64,000 nucleotides of DNA from Manis javanica (lineage: Eukaryota; Chordata; Mammalia; Pholidota; Manidae): positions 1,116,001-1,180,000 of the forward strand of contig NC_133166.1 in assembly GCF_040802235.1 (NCBI RefSeq), written 5' to 3'. Position 1 is the stretch's first letter; the number at the start of each line of letters is the position of its first letter. The notes beneath the pieces are model-generated. The model worked only from the letters and a program-made list of their open reading frames with translations. It was not told where the DNA came from and ran no database searches. Below are positions 11,341-22,715 of the stretch, piece by piece. Both the position numbers and the translations under genes were made by a program.

Positions 11341-11624
11341 TCTAGATAATACAAGGTCACCTTCCACTTACAGGAAACTCTGCACATCTGAAGTCCATAC
11401 ATTGTTATTTCGGTTCATCTTTTAAGAATGGAATAGAGGCAGAAAGCAAGAAATTGTGGCATCTTAGAAAAATAGATTAGACTGTTTGAATTTTCCCTGA
11501 TGACTGATGGAATGAATTGAAAAGAAGTAAAGGAATATCTCAAGAGAAAATATTTTGAAAAAAATAATTAACTTATCCTTCTCCTAAAGCAATCTTAACT
11601 TACATGGTGTATAAATCTTCAGAG
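11341..11624. other. Inter-OR spacer, nothing recognised
   Basis: No gene. A short word, ctgatggaatgaat near 11,504, recurs near 34,376 in the other A-B spacer and may be shared spacer from the duplication; this is weak. Confidence 0.35.
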
Positions 11625-11851
11625 CAGGAGTTGGCAAGCTAGACTTCCAAAACAAATTCAGCCCTTGAACTATGAATGTGCTTTACATTTTGAAGAATTT
11701 GAAGAAGGAAGGAAGGAAGGGAAGAAGGGAGGGAGGGAGGAAAATAGGAAAAAGAGGAATTCTATAACAGAGCCAATTCTGGCCTACATGTGACCCTCAT
11801 GCCTAAAATATTACTATCTGGTCCATTATAGAACAAATTTGTTGATCTCTG
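11625..11851. mobile_element. hAT-type non-autonomous DNA transposon (MER-like)
   Basis: The ends form imperfect terminal inverted repeats: caggagttggcaagct on the left against the complement of gttgatctctg on the right. The interior has cctaaaatattactatctgg, as in this common Charlie-like family. The flanking octamers cttcagag (11,617-11,624) and cattagag (11,852-11,859) match at 6 of 8 bases, fitting the 8-bp duplication of hAT elements. A GGAA/GGGA microsatellite grew inside it. Confidence 0.75.
11701..11745. repeat. (GGAA)n/(GGGA)n simple repeat
   Basis: ggaaggaaggaagggaag followed by ggga units inside the hAT element. Confidence 0.9.
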
Positions 11852-11964
11852 CATTAGAGTGTAGAAAGCACTTCAATTTCTTTCAAGGATTGTGGCTCGT
11901 CCAACATCATATAAGTGGGAAGTTGTGAAGGCAGGGTCTGAACTCAGGTCTTTCTATTGCAGAC

Positions 11965-12150
11965 GCAAAATGCTTGGCTTAAATCCTGACTCTACCACTG
12001 ACTACCTGTTTGATCTCAGACTACTTTTTTAATCTCTCAGAACCTTAGTTTATCTGTGAAATAGACATTAAAGTATTCCTGCATCCTGCAATTGAATTAA
12101 CACATGAAAAGCTTAGAATAGTGCCTATGTATTACAGCACAAGCCATTAT
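11965..12150 (+). repeat. MIR SINE
   Basis: tcctgactctaccactgac, then tttgatctcag, then ttagtttatctgtgaaatag, then tagaatagtgcctatgta follow the MIR order. Confidence 0.8.
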
Positions 12151-12991
12151 TTTCATATTACATATGCTTTCCATGTCACCTAAAATGGCTTTCATGAAAC
12201 ACTAGTTCAACAGACTTTTAATAGGTACTGTGTGTAAGAGAAACGCATAATGCAGAAAAATCAATTTTGAAAAAATTGCAAATTGGTTAACTATTGGCCA
12301 TGTTAAGTTATTTCTTTATTAGTATTAACAACTCAGTTGGCTGCTTCAAGGTTTTCATAGCGACAATAATATGTCGAGTTTCCTTTTTGGTTGGGCAAGG
12401 GGTTGGGGAGGAAGGTGTACCTTATTTTATTTTTAGAATCTTCAGGAAAATACTGGAATAAAAGGATGACAGCTTTCCTATGGCACTTAGTTTTTGCCCC
12501 ATAAAAAGCATCCTTTTGTTTCTTAAGTTAATCTGATCATGCTTATATTTTAATAGGGGTATGTGCTCATCTACATTTATTGTCCTAATTGATATGCTTC
12601 ATCCTGACTCTTTTACAAAGGGTTTTACTCAATATACTTTCTAAACTAATTTTGTCTCTTTTTTGCCTTTCAACTTACTTTTTTCTTTAATTACTTGAGA
12701 AAGATGCATTTCCTTTGTGCTTAAAGAGGAAGTTAATATTCAAAAAATACAAAGAATCAACTTCTCTTCAATTATCCACACAAATATTAATGTGATCTCT
12801 ACCACATCCTGCCAGGCATTATAGAGTTTGAAGAAATTAGTACAAACTGAACTCGGTCTCCTTTTTCCTGTGTTTTACATCATTTGAAATTTTAGATTCA
12901 GATTATTTGAAAATAGTTTTGCATAATGTATTTTTCAAGAATTATATTTGAAATGTGGTCTTCTTAAAACAATATTTAAAAAATATATTCC
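12151..12991. other. Stretch without recognised gene or repeat
   Basis: AT-rich sequence; nothing recognised. Confidence 0.4.
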
Positions 12992-13906
12992 CAGGAGCCA
13001 TGGACATACAATGGGAAAATGACAGCCTCTTCAACAACTGGTGTTGGCAAAATTGGACAGCTACATGCAAGAGAGTGAAACTGGATCACTGCCTAACCCC
13101 ATACACAGAAGTAAATTCGAAATGGATCAAAGACCTGAATGTAAGTCATGAAACCATAAAACTCATAGAAGAAAACATAGGCAAAAATCTCTTGAATATA
13201 AACATGAGCAACTTTTTCCTGAACATACCTCCTCAGGCAAGGGAAACAAAATAAAAAATGAACAAATGGGGCTATATCATCCTAAAAGGCTTCTGTAAAG
13301 CAAAGGACACAATCAGCAGAACAAAAAGGCATCCTACAGTATGGAGAATATATTTGTAAATGACATATCCGACAAGGGGTTAATATCCAAAATATATAAA
13401 GAACTCACACAGCTCAACACCCAAAAAGCAAATAACCTGATTAAAAAATGGCAGAGGATATGAACAGACACTTCTCCAAAGAAGAAATTCAGATGGCCAG
13501 CAGACACATGAAAAGATGCTCCACATTGCTAATTGTCAGGGAATTACAAATTAAAACCACAATGAGATATCACCTCACACCAGTTAGGATGCCCAACATA
13601 GAAAAGGCTAGGAACAACAAATGCTGGCAAGGATGCGGAGAAAGGGGAACCCTCCTACACTGCTGGTGGGATGTAAACTAGTTCAACCATCGTAGAAAGC
13701 AGTATGGAGGTCCCTTAAAAAACTAAAAATAGAAATACCATTTGACCCAGGAATTCCACTCCTAGAAATTTACCCTAAGAGTGTAGGATCCCAGTTTGAA
13801 AGATACATATGCACCCCTATGCTTATCACAGCACTATTTACAATAGCCAAGAAATGGAAGCTACCTAAGTGTCCATCAGTAGGTGAATAGATAAAGAAGA
13901 TGTGGT
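12992..13906 (+). mobile_element. L1 LINE fragment, ORF2 C-terminal region, missing its 3' end
   Basis: Sense L1 ORF2 from the region of ccatggacatacaatggg to gaagatgtggtt. Translation shows blocks such as [12 protein letters not shown] typical of the ORF2 tail. It stops before the usual 3' UTR and poly-A, so the 3' end was lost after insertion. Two open frames (12,955-13,254 and 13,448-13,681) are parts of the broken ORF2. Confidence 0.9.
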
Positions 13907-14396
13907 TCATTCTGTCCATTAATCTCCCCAAAGGTTAGTACTATTAATAGAAAAAAAACATAGTCCTCAAAAATACCATATTCAGCAAAGAAATAGCTGA
14001 AGCTCTCCAAAGATTTAGGGGGACTTAAAGGAGATAAGGTGACAGCTCTTACATACAATGACAGGTTTGCTTCTATTTCTCTACAATTTCTATATTTAAA
14101 TGTTAGATGTTACTCTATTTGACTATGTTTCAATTCTCACTACTTTTCTTTTTAACAATAAAATCCCCAATATTGGCTTTGTTTATTTGATTAATCTTCT
14201 TAAAAACTACATTGTCTTGGAGCTATTGTTTTCAGCATGGGATGTGTATTGTATAACCCAAGAGACTGTAAATATGAAAAAATCCTTTGATGCAGTTACA
14301 CATGAATTACAACTAAATTGGACATATGGTCCATTTCCTTAAAACATTTTGAGTCACCAATTATCTCCCTTTTGTGTCATAAAATATCATTGTAGA
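13907..14396. other. Stretch without recognised gene
   Basis: AT-rich sequence between an L1 fragment and a probable LTR; nothing recognised. Confidence 0.4.
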
Positions 14397-14799
14397 TGTG
14401 CCTGTAAGCAAATTTTCCTCCCTTCTTTCCCACCACAGAATTTTTAGTGTCTGCAGAGAACAGCTCCGCAATCGCTGAACCTGAGAGAAGTGGGTGGGAG
14501 ATTAAGAAAAATACAGAGATAGATACAAGAAAGATACAGAAACAAAAGTTGGGATCAGGAGGTTCACTGCTGGTGCAGAACAGCAAGGCAGTTTGAGCAC
14601 AGCTTATATACACAGACTCACAATGATGTCACTTCCAGGCTGATCTCATATCCGGTGTTGTCACTTCCGGATCTGGTGTTCTCACTTCTGGTTACATCAT
14701 TTCCAGTGATATCACTTCCAGCCCTCCACAAGTGTCCTCCTCATTTTTGTCTTATCTTGGGTAGAACCACTGTCATTTCTCCTTACTACACACCCAACA
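14397..14799 (-). mobile_element. Probable endogenous retrovirus solo LTR
   Basis: The + strand runs from TGTGCCTG to CCCAACA, giving TG...CA ends on the reverse strand. Reverse-strand layout: U3 at about 14,799-14,612, a TATA-like tgtatataagc at 14,613-14,602, then R/U5 to 14,397. U3 carries five spaced copies of a GGAAGTGA-like word. I see no clear target duplication and no internal region. Family unassigned; the class II resemblance is only an impression. Confidence 0.5.
14624..14720 (-). promoter_or_regulatory. Array of ETS-like sites in the LTR U3
   Basis: Reverse-strand GGAAGTGACATCA (14,636-14,624), CCGGAAGTGAC (14,670-14,660), CCAGAAGTGAG (14,691-14,681), GGAAATGATG (near 14,700) and GGAAGTGATATCA (near 14,715). 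The core resembles GABPA/ETS sites, and TGACATCA resembles a CRE half-site. Binding is not shown. Confidence 0.45.
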
Positions 14800-15285
14800 G
14801 CTGTTATGTCATTCATTTTAACTCTAAAGTTTGGGTTGAAAGTTAATAATTTATACAAAATACTCAGATGAGGGAAAATAAATAAGAAGAATATGTCAGG
14901 ATATTACTGGAATAAAAGATGTTTGCCCAGTTCTCTTGGAGTTCAAAAATGCCTGGGTAAATATGAACAATTCAGTCATCCAAAGTTCTATCGGTAAGGT
15001 ACATGTCCGTAATTACGTAACTGTGACTCTGTAGGAGAAGTAACACATTAAATCTATGAACTTCTAATTAAAAGGTCGGTGATGTTTAAGAACACTTTAC
15101 AAGTGTGTTGCCTTGTATTCAGGAACATACATGATGATTTCCAAGGAATATTATTCCATATCTTTTGTTACAACTAGAATCTCCATGACAGTTAGGTAAT
15201 TTCCATATCAGTCCTTTATTTTACTCAGGCAATGAAACAACTCAGCAAAAGAAGGTTCGGCACTTTCTGTTCTTTTGCAGGAGAT
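14800..15285. other. 5' flank of OR pseudogene B1
   Basis: From about 15,130 the sequence aligns with the flank of B2 near 40,740 (gatgatttccaaggaata against gaagatttccaaggaaaa). Two acceptor-like tracts ending at 15,229 (ttttactcag) and 15,280 (ttcttttgcag) fit the usual OR layout of an upstream non-coding exon spliced close to the coding exon. Confidence 0.5.
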
Positions 15286-15697
15286 GTGTTGGCTGGGAAC
15301 GTTGTCCTCAACCAATCGGGCCCCACCGAGTTTGTGTTCCACGTGCTCACCGCGGTCCCTGAACTCCAGGCTCCCCTCTCCTGCCTCTTCCTTCTCCTCT
15401 ACTTGGTGATCCTCTGTGGCAACACAGCCATCATCTGGGTGGTGTGCACACGCGGCTCGCTGCGCACCCCAGTGTATTTCTTCCTGGCCAACTTGTCCTT
15501 TGTAGAGATCAGCTACTCCACCGCTCTGGTGCCTCTGATGCTCTCCAACCTTTTGGGGCCCCAGAAGCACATTCTGCTGGCTGGCTGTGGGGTACAAATG
15601 ATCCTTTTTGTCACCCTTGGTAGCACTGACTGCTTTCTCTTGGCAATCATGGCATATGACCGCTACGTGGCCATCTGCCACCCGCTGCGCTACACCC
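15286..15697 (+). pseudogene. Olfactory receptor pseudogene B1, truncated (family-10-like)
   Basis: Receptor sequence runs from the N-terminus (LNQSGPTEFVF, with an N-glycosylation site) through helices 1-3: GNTAIIW, TPVYFFLANLS and [15 protein letters not shown] are all clear. It stops at 15,697 after the MAYDRY loop, where homology to B2 (40,935-41,878) ends and unrelated sequence begins, so helices 4-7 are missing. The codon aligned with the B2 start is GTG (15,286-15,288), not ATG. An in-frame ATG at 15,232 lies upstream of the acceptor-like ttcttttgcag and would be removed if that site is used. Over the shared coding part it is about 97% identical to B2, with one 3-base indel. A truncated product would not be a working receptor. 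Confidence 0.93.
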
Positions 15698-17380
15698 CTT
15701 GGGCTGGTGTGTTTACACTTGGGTATGTGTACTGACTTGAGAAGGAGGCTCATTCCAGTCATTCAAGTTCAGGATACCTGGACCATAGTTTTGAAGTAGA
15801 AGATGAGATTGTTGCAGACTTGGAATAGACATATTCTCCTGGGCTTCTGAAATCCTGTGAGAAGGAGCTTGCCAAAGTAGAGTCCACTTTGCACAGGCTC
15901 AGGGGCAGTCCTGCTTGACCATAACCTTTCAAGTTTTAATGACACTTGCTTACCATTCCTCCTGGATTTGGGATCATGATGGCACCAGCACTCTAACAGG
16001 CGTCCTACTTCCTGGAAGGCATACTGACATGAGCTACCTACCCATCTGCATTCCTGAATCTGTCCTGTTCATTCCAATATATTTTCTTTCTGTTGGACTT
16101 CTCTATAGCCTGGACTCTGTGTAATTGGTTTCTGCTTCAGTTTTCCATCGTGGTCATCAATTCTTTACAGAAAATAGAGCGCTTCCCTTTATCTTCACCC
16201 ACCCCAAGGGGTTCTAACAGCTGCCTAGCTCTTGTCAGTCCCCTAACTCTGAAAGAGTTGAAATTTGGTCTCCAGATTTTCTAGTCTGGCTGGCCTGCTG
16301 AATAAAGAACTGCTTGGCTGGGACCAAAACACATGATTAATTATCCGTGCTAATGCAAGACGATGGTTACACCGCCTCTATCTCACAGTCCTAGTCTAGT
16401 CCATTAGCTTTCATCTTAATTACTTCAAGTACCTCTAATGGGTCTTCTGTCTCCACATTTGATTCCTTATGATTCATTCCCCCATCAAAATATAACCTCC
16501 TCTGACTGGAAGTGAATGGATGATTTCCCAAGACCTGTTATTTCCTCAAGTCTCCTATTCACCATCTGTCTCTCTGCTTTTGCAGTCTGCAGAATATTTG
16601 GCAGGAAATTATTAAAAAGGAAAATTCCTGAGCTCCTACCATTTCCAGTTATGGAGTTAGGAGGTAATAGCCAAGGAATGTCATGGTGGCCATGCTTCTG
16701 TCTAATCAAAGTGTTACTCGTTCCTCTTAATGTTCATGTTGTGCAAGTTACTTTTTGCCCATCAAAGAAGTAAATAGTCACTAAACACTCCGATATAACC
16801 ATCATCATCACTACCGACAGCAATATCTTTCCAGGATTAATAAGAACAAGAAAATGTCAGCCTATTCCAGATCTATTGAAGAAAAGTTCTCTACACAGAG
16901 ATACTGTGATGAACCTTGGAATATCATTTTTTGTACCTTCAGATATCTAAATCCTCATTAAGAACGTTCTGCAAATGGGAAGTTACCAATTTCCTACAGA
17001 ACAGCAAAGGGTTTGGAGTATAGAACCTTCAAAACACAAGGACAAAAGGAACCTGTGATCAGAGTAGTAACTCTCTAATTAGTACCAGTTCCTTAATGAA
17101 GTGGCCACAGAAAATGTGCCACTCACATCTCTTGCTGCAGGAAAGATGTCCCAGATACTGAGCTGAATCCACCACTATTTCTGAGCCATAGGCACACTGC
17201 TCGCAGGCTGCTCTCAGCCATGATTGGCTGTGTTGGAGCACTAAGGCAAATCTCATATGTTACTATGTGTGTGTAAAAAACAGAACATCTATAGTGACTA
17301 TATACTATGTGATGAGCCATTTTTCTCCCTAAGGCACATTAATAAGAGAGCAGTACTCCAAGTTTTGTTGCATAGATAGT
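15698..17380. other. Unidentified sequence replacing the end of B1
   Basis: Sequence joins the OR abruptly at 15,697 and has no OR homology. A gctgaataaagaactgc word near 16,300 looks like a poly(A) signal, so the first 600 bases could be an LTR or a retrotransposed fragment, but I cannot name a family. The rest to 17,380 shows nothing I recognise. Open frames here are short and without motifs. Confidence 0.4.
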
Positions 17381-17765
17381 TGTATTGTTTATGGGCTCCA
17401 AATAAAGTGCCACAGGCTGGGTGGTTTAAGCAACAGAGATTTATTTTCTCGAAGCCCTGAAGGCTTGAAGTCTGAGATCAACCTGTCAGCAGGGCTGGTT
17501 TCTTCGGAGGCGCCTCGCTTTGCTTGTAGAGGGCCATCTTTCCCTGTCTGTTCACATGGTGTGCCCTCTGTATGTGTCTGTGTCCTGATCCGTTTTTCTT
17601 ATAAGGACACCAGTCATGTTGGATGAAGGCCCACTCTAATGACCTCATTTTAACTTAATTACTTCTTTAAAGATCTTATCTGCTAATACAGTCACATTTT
17701 TAGATACTGAAGCATTAGGACTTCAACATAGGGATTTGGGGGAAGACACAATTCAACCCATAACA
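17381..17765 (-). mobile_element. MaLR solo LTR (MLT1/MST type)
   Basis: The + strand reads tgtattg...caggctgggtggtttaagca, ttataaggacaccagtcatg, then acacaattcaacccataaca, which is the reverse of a MaLR LTR beginning TGTTATGGGTTGAATTGTG. Full-length solo LTR; a clear target duplication was not found. Confidence 0.85.
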
Positions 17766-18069
17766 ACATGTATTAAAATGGAATAAAATACACAATATAA
17801 CTATACATATATATATATATTCCATTCCTAGCTCACTTAACTGAAATATCTTTCAACAGTGAGGAAAATGTATCAGACTACATTAGATGGATGGAAAGAA
17901 GACATAGTTCCATGCATCCTCATTAGCTACAATTCTGTGTTCACCCACCAACTTTCTGATCTTTACTTTGAATTGAAAGTTTCCTTTCCATTGAGTTCCA
18001 GACCTGAATCGTGAGCTATTTATTCAACTATTCCACAAGTAGTTTTAAGCACATTTTATATGTCTATCC

Positions 18070-18298
18070 CTGTAGCTCTTAACTGAAGACGATTTTGCCT
18101 CCTAGGCAAACACATTTGGTAACGTCTGCAGAAATTTTTGGTTATCACAACCAGAGTATAGGAGTTGGTACTGCTCTCATCTGGTGGGTAGAATCCAGGG
18201 TGCTGTGAAATATCTCACAGTGTAGAGGACACCCCCACACACACACAACAGAATTATCCATCCCAAAATGTCAACAGCACCCAGGTTGGAAAAAACGT
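18070..18298 (+). mobile_element. MER20 DNA transposon (hAT-Charlie)
   Basis: tagctcttaactgaagacg at the start, then gaaatttttggttatcacaa, ctcatctggtgggtagaatc, acagaattatccatccc and caggttgga at the end follow the MER20 consensus order. A (CA)n tract lies inside at about 18,236-18,247. Confidence 0.88.
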
Positions 18299-18399
18299 TT
18301 TGTTACATACACAATACACACATAATACTCATTAAACTTGCATGCTATTAAGGAAGATAGAAGCTAATCAAACAGTACACAAATACATGTAAAACTGCA

Positions 18400-18720
18400 G
18401 CAGGGATGGCTGCAATGATAGAGGGGTACATGAGATTCCAAAAGGAACATTCCAAAAAGTGCTTTAACCCTGACATGACCTAGGTCAGGAAAATCATCCC
18501 TCAGGTTGTTGTAATGGAACTGGGATGAAGGGCAAGTAGTAAATAAAAGAGGGAAAGGCATTCCAAGCAGAGTGAACAGCGAATGCAAAGGCCTGGAGGT
18601 GGGAGGAAACATGGTGAGAAGAAAGAGCTGCAAGAAAAAGAAGCTGGAGCAAAGAGCCAGAAGGAGACTGGGAGTTACTCGGGGACACATATTAAAAGAC
18701 TTTGTAAACAATATTCTGGT
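18400..18720 (-). repeat. L2 LINE fragment
   Basis: ggcattccaagcagagtgaa and cagcgaatgcaaaggcctgg are the reverse of the L2 3' region. Confidence 0.75.
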
Positions 18721-18814
18721 TCTTCTTTAACATAAAAGTCAGATTTTGCTTTCACTAAAAAGTAATTGAGAGCAATGTGGCTGGATGAAGCTTGATTAGA
18801 GGAAAAAGAATACG

Positions 18815-19060
18815 CCCTAGGGTCAAACAAGCTTCATCTCAGCTACTTGCTGCATCTACTTTGGGCAAATCACTCAAATTCTATAGATCTTTTATGTCTG
18901 CCTTTTAACTGTAAAATAGGGATGAATCTCCCTTTGCAGAGTTCCTATGAGGATTAAATAATATATATAATGTGTACATGGGGTACCAGTAGTACCCGCC
19001 TTAGGATTGTTGTAAGAATGAATGAGTTAATACATGCAAAGTGTGTGGAGGACAGTAAGA
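18815..19060 (+). repeat. MIR SINE
   Basis: ctacttgctgcatctacttt, then tttgggcaaatcactcaaat, then gtaaaatagggatgaatctc, then gttgtaagaatgaatgagtt follow the MIR order, with an apparent small internal duplication near 18,960-19,000. Confidence 0.75.
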
Positions 19061-19251
19061 GCAACATAAGACTTAACTATTATAATTTTTATAATAGTTG
19101 GCACACAGTAGACAATACATTCTGCTTCCTACCCCTTCCATTCTCTTTCTGCTCCATTTATTGACACTGGACACACCTCAGAAGTCTCTGAATATGTTGA
19201 GTAGTTCAACACTGCCAGGCTGTTGAGATCTGACTGTCCTGCCCCTCTCTG

Positions 19252-19278
19252 ACACACACACACACACACATGCACACA
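19252..19278. repeat. (CA)n microsatellite
   Basis: About ten CA units followed by tgcacaca. Confidence 0.9.
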
Positions 19279-20444
19279 TATCAATGGACTACATTACTCA
19301 TTCTCACTCTAGACCCATGCAGTGGACTTGCCTTTGAATAAATGGCACATGAGAGCACGCATTCACACACAGATATATAAACCTTTATATACACATAACT
19401 GACCAACATTTTTTCAAGGAATAAGCCAATTCTCTAAGACCTATGGATGTCTCTGCTCAAGGAGAATTAAACAAAGAATGATGTTGTGGAAAAGGTGGAA
19501 CATCTGATAAATACTCATTGAGGAAGAGCACGTTGAAGTAGACTTACTAAGCACTCTGCTAGGTCCCATGGAAGTCAAATACTACATAAATTATGGTCTC
19601 AGTTCTCCAGGGTAATAGTAATTTGGGACTTTGGCTCAACCCAGCAATGACAATTGGGTGGGAGTAAACAAACTCCTTGAAACTGGGGGCTCAAGTGACT
19701 TTGATTAGGGAACTTCCTATTTCTCAGAAAATTATTTTGGGTACTGATAATGTTGATAAAAGGCTTAATATTGGTCTTTACTCTGACAGACATACTTCAG
19801 ACCATCCATTGATGGGATCCCAAGTGTAGGGACAGTTTTAGTTTGGTAGCCGGGGAGGAGATCAGCAATCACCAGCCTACCTCTGGGACATGGAACCTAT
19901 GAGACAAGACCCCAGAGAGCAAAGCAATTTACTCCTTCTGTGGTTTTCATTTGGGAAGGTTACTAAAGTCTCTGCCCCACTGGGGTCTCTCCAGGCTCAT
20001 GTCCTCCCTTCTCTCTACCAGAGCAGTCAGGCAGCACCTGCTAGGACCCATCTTATAACTGAGGAGGTTGGCTCATCCCACCCCTCTTCTTTCTCATGCT
20101 TAAGGTAAAAGAAAGCCTTTATTGACCTCCTTATAGATTTGCAATATACCAGGCACTTGCAGACCTAGAACATCAAGTAATAGCTTTACAAGTAGACTCT
20201 CTAGGATTTCTGAACTAGCTCAGCCACAATTTGCAGTGTATCTCTGAATTCTCTTAGGAGGCCTATTCTTCTGAATAAAAAGGTAATAAGCAACCTCAGC
20301 CTAAGAAACATTGAGAGAATGACTAATATAAATTTGGATAAGGCTTAAGGATTAATAAAAATCCTTTCTTCCTAAGGTACCTCATTTAATCCTCTGCTAT
20401 GCAGCAGATATTCTTAATATTATCTCCTTAGTAGCCTCAAAGAA
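19279..20444. other. Stretch without recognised gene
   Basis: Low-similarity L2-like words (tactaagcactctgctaggt) near 19,540-19,620; otherwise nothing recognised. Confidence 0.4.
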
Positions 20445-20665
20445 AGAAGAATCAACATTTATTCTGCAACTTAATAGGTTTCATGCATCAAACCATGTGT
20501 TCTAAATACCTTATCCCATTTATGTCATCACAACTCCATTAGGTAAGCATTTTTATTTACATATTTTAAGCATGAGGAAAAAGAAGGTGAGATTATCTGC
20601 CCAGGTGACATTGTTATTAATAATAGATTGAGATTCTACCTTACATCTGTCATTGCCAAATCCAC
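20445..20665 (-). repeat. MIR SINE
   Basis: aaataccttatcccatttat, then caactccattaggtaagcat, then gatctgcccaggtgac-like bases match reverse MIR. Confidence 0.7.
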
Positions 20666-21059
20666 TAACCCCCTTTTCTTACCCAATGCTAACTAGACAA
20701 TTGAAGAACTGCTCCAGTCTAGACCCTCTTTCCAGAGAGCACATGGGTAGTGTCTCTCATGAAACTCTTGCCAACTAGGGCAGGTTTGGCTGGAGAGGTA
20801 AGAAGGAAGATAAGCGTATGATGTCAATGTGACGTGGCAGCACTGTGATGGGTGTGGATTCATGAACAGATGCCAGCCTGGGCAGATTTCTTAAGATGAA
20901 GCTGAAGTACTGTTTTTTGCCGGTCTTTAGTAGCAACCCAGAATAGCAAGTGGACAATATATTGATATTATAAGTTTCGCTATCTTTGAATCATAAAATG
21001 CACTATTTCATCTGTCCAGAATATGGACCCCACTACACTGCCTACTTCTCTTCTCCTAG

Positions 21060-21310
21060 TTAGCTTCTGCTCTTCAGATCTAAGCTTAACTATTACTCTT
21101 TGTAGGGAGCCTCTTCAGAATCTCCTAATCACAAATTATGCCAGAGCCCCATGTTGTACAATCTTACAACACACTATTTTTCTTAACAGCACTTAATCAC
21201 AGTTTTAATTATATGGATATATGTGACATATATACATAAAAATATATATAGTATATAATCTGCCTCTCTCATTAGGACATTTATGCCATTTTGATCACCA
21301 TTATAGATAA
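21060..21310 (+). repeat. L2 LINE 3' fragment
   Basis: agggagcctcttcagaatct, then cttaacagcacttaatcaca, then ctcattaggacatttatgcc resemble the end of L2. Confidence 0.65.
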
Positions 21311-22394
21311 GGATTGCACTTAATTAGTAAAAATGAATGACTGCAGGAAGGTTAGTTAAGATGTAGAGTCACATATGGAAGGTTCTGAGAAATGTCAGTC
21401 TCAACAGAGTAGAGCAATGGACCAATGTTGAAAGAATGATGGAGGATGTTCCGCTTCTCTGAAAATGAAAAAGAAATGTTGAGAGTTTAAGCACCCAAGG
21501 AGCTATAGATCGGTCTAAGTCTGAGGAGACCATCAGAGCCATCAAAAGAAACATGTGAGTTAATCTAATTTTGATTCTATTCAAGAAACAGATGGCCAGT
21601 GAACAAATAGGTGATACCCAGATCTTTTTCAAGTTGACCATTCTTGTGATCTGTCCCATGCTGTACATTTTTAAGTAAGTTATTTAAAATGGGAGCATTT
21701 CCAGAGCCAAAGTAGTGATATCAAAACCATGTCATCTGAGGAATAACCAAAATAAATAGGGAAGAATGTATAAAGCTGTGTGATAAAAGTTCTTTAGATC
21801 CTGAAGTGTTTTATGTAGAAATGCCCTACAATGTAGGACATAATGATTATGTAGAAGTTGCATAGAGGCAGATTTCAGCCTTTACTAGAAAGTACTTTTA
21901 GGGAATGTGTCATCTAAGAATGGAGGAAGCATGTCAGGAGGTAACGAGGTTCACAAGGCTTTAAAATGATCTGATGTTTAAATGTGTTATGGGAGATTCA
22001 AGTATCTAATAGAACACTAAATAGGCGATTTCTGAGGTCCTTTCAAGCACTAAGAATTCATGACCTATAGATAACTCTATTATAAACATTTTATTATAGA
22101 TCTTGCAGAGCACCCGTTAAAATGACATGAGTATGACTAACTATAATGAAATTCTCAGAAGTCATTACCACACAGATTCCAAAGCCTTCCATCATAACAC
22201 AGTTTGTGATAGCTTTCTATACACTATGTTCCTGAATGACAGGACTTTTTGTCTACATTGTAGCCAAAATGTTGGATACCAAATTATTTTCCATAAGGGC
22301 TATTACACAAGTGATTTGATTATAAAATAAACTTAAAAGTGAAGAGAGAAAATGGAGAAAAAGTGTCAATGACTTATGTTTGTCACAGCATGTT
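21311..22394. other. Stretch without recognised gene
   Basis: AT-rich. The open frames at 21,369 (reverse) and 22,127 lack family motifs; nothing recognised. Confidence 0.4.
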
Positions 22395-22715
22395 TATCCA
22401 CACAATATATATTTATTGAATATCTGTAATTTGTATCACATTAGGCTTTGTAATACAGGGAGATAAAAATATAAATAAGTGAGAATGGCTGTTCTTGAAC
22501 TTACAAGTAATAATTATGGTAATCTGTTATTAGGCTGCCATTACTACAGACTACATAGTGTGGTAAATACTTTACAATACGATCTCATTTAATCCTCACA
22601 AAACCCCTCAGAACTAAGTAAAATTGCTGTTCCCATTTCTTAAAAAAAGAAACTAGGACTCAGAGAAATTATATTTTGCTTAGGATCACAAAGCCAGGAC
22701 TTGAGATTATTCAAA
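22395..22715 (-). repeat. L2 fragment followed by MIR
   Basis: An L2-like reverse stretch (22,395-22,510) is followed by a reverse MIR (gatctcatttaatcctcaca, ctaggactcagagaaattat) at 22,550-22,715. Confidence 0.6.

Noticed and set aside
12955-13681. Open frames of 99 and 77 codons as host genes
   Set aside because: They match the C-terminal part of L1 ORF2 in a broken L1 fragment.
15915-16284. Short frames downstream of B1 as a continuation of the receptor
   Set aside because: They contain no helix 4-7 motif; homology to B2 ends at 15,697.
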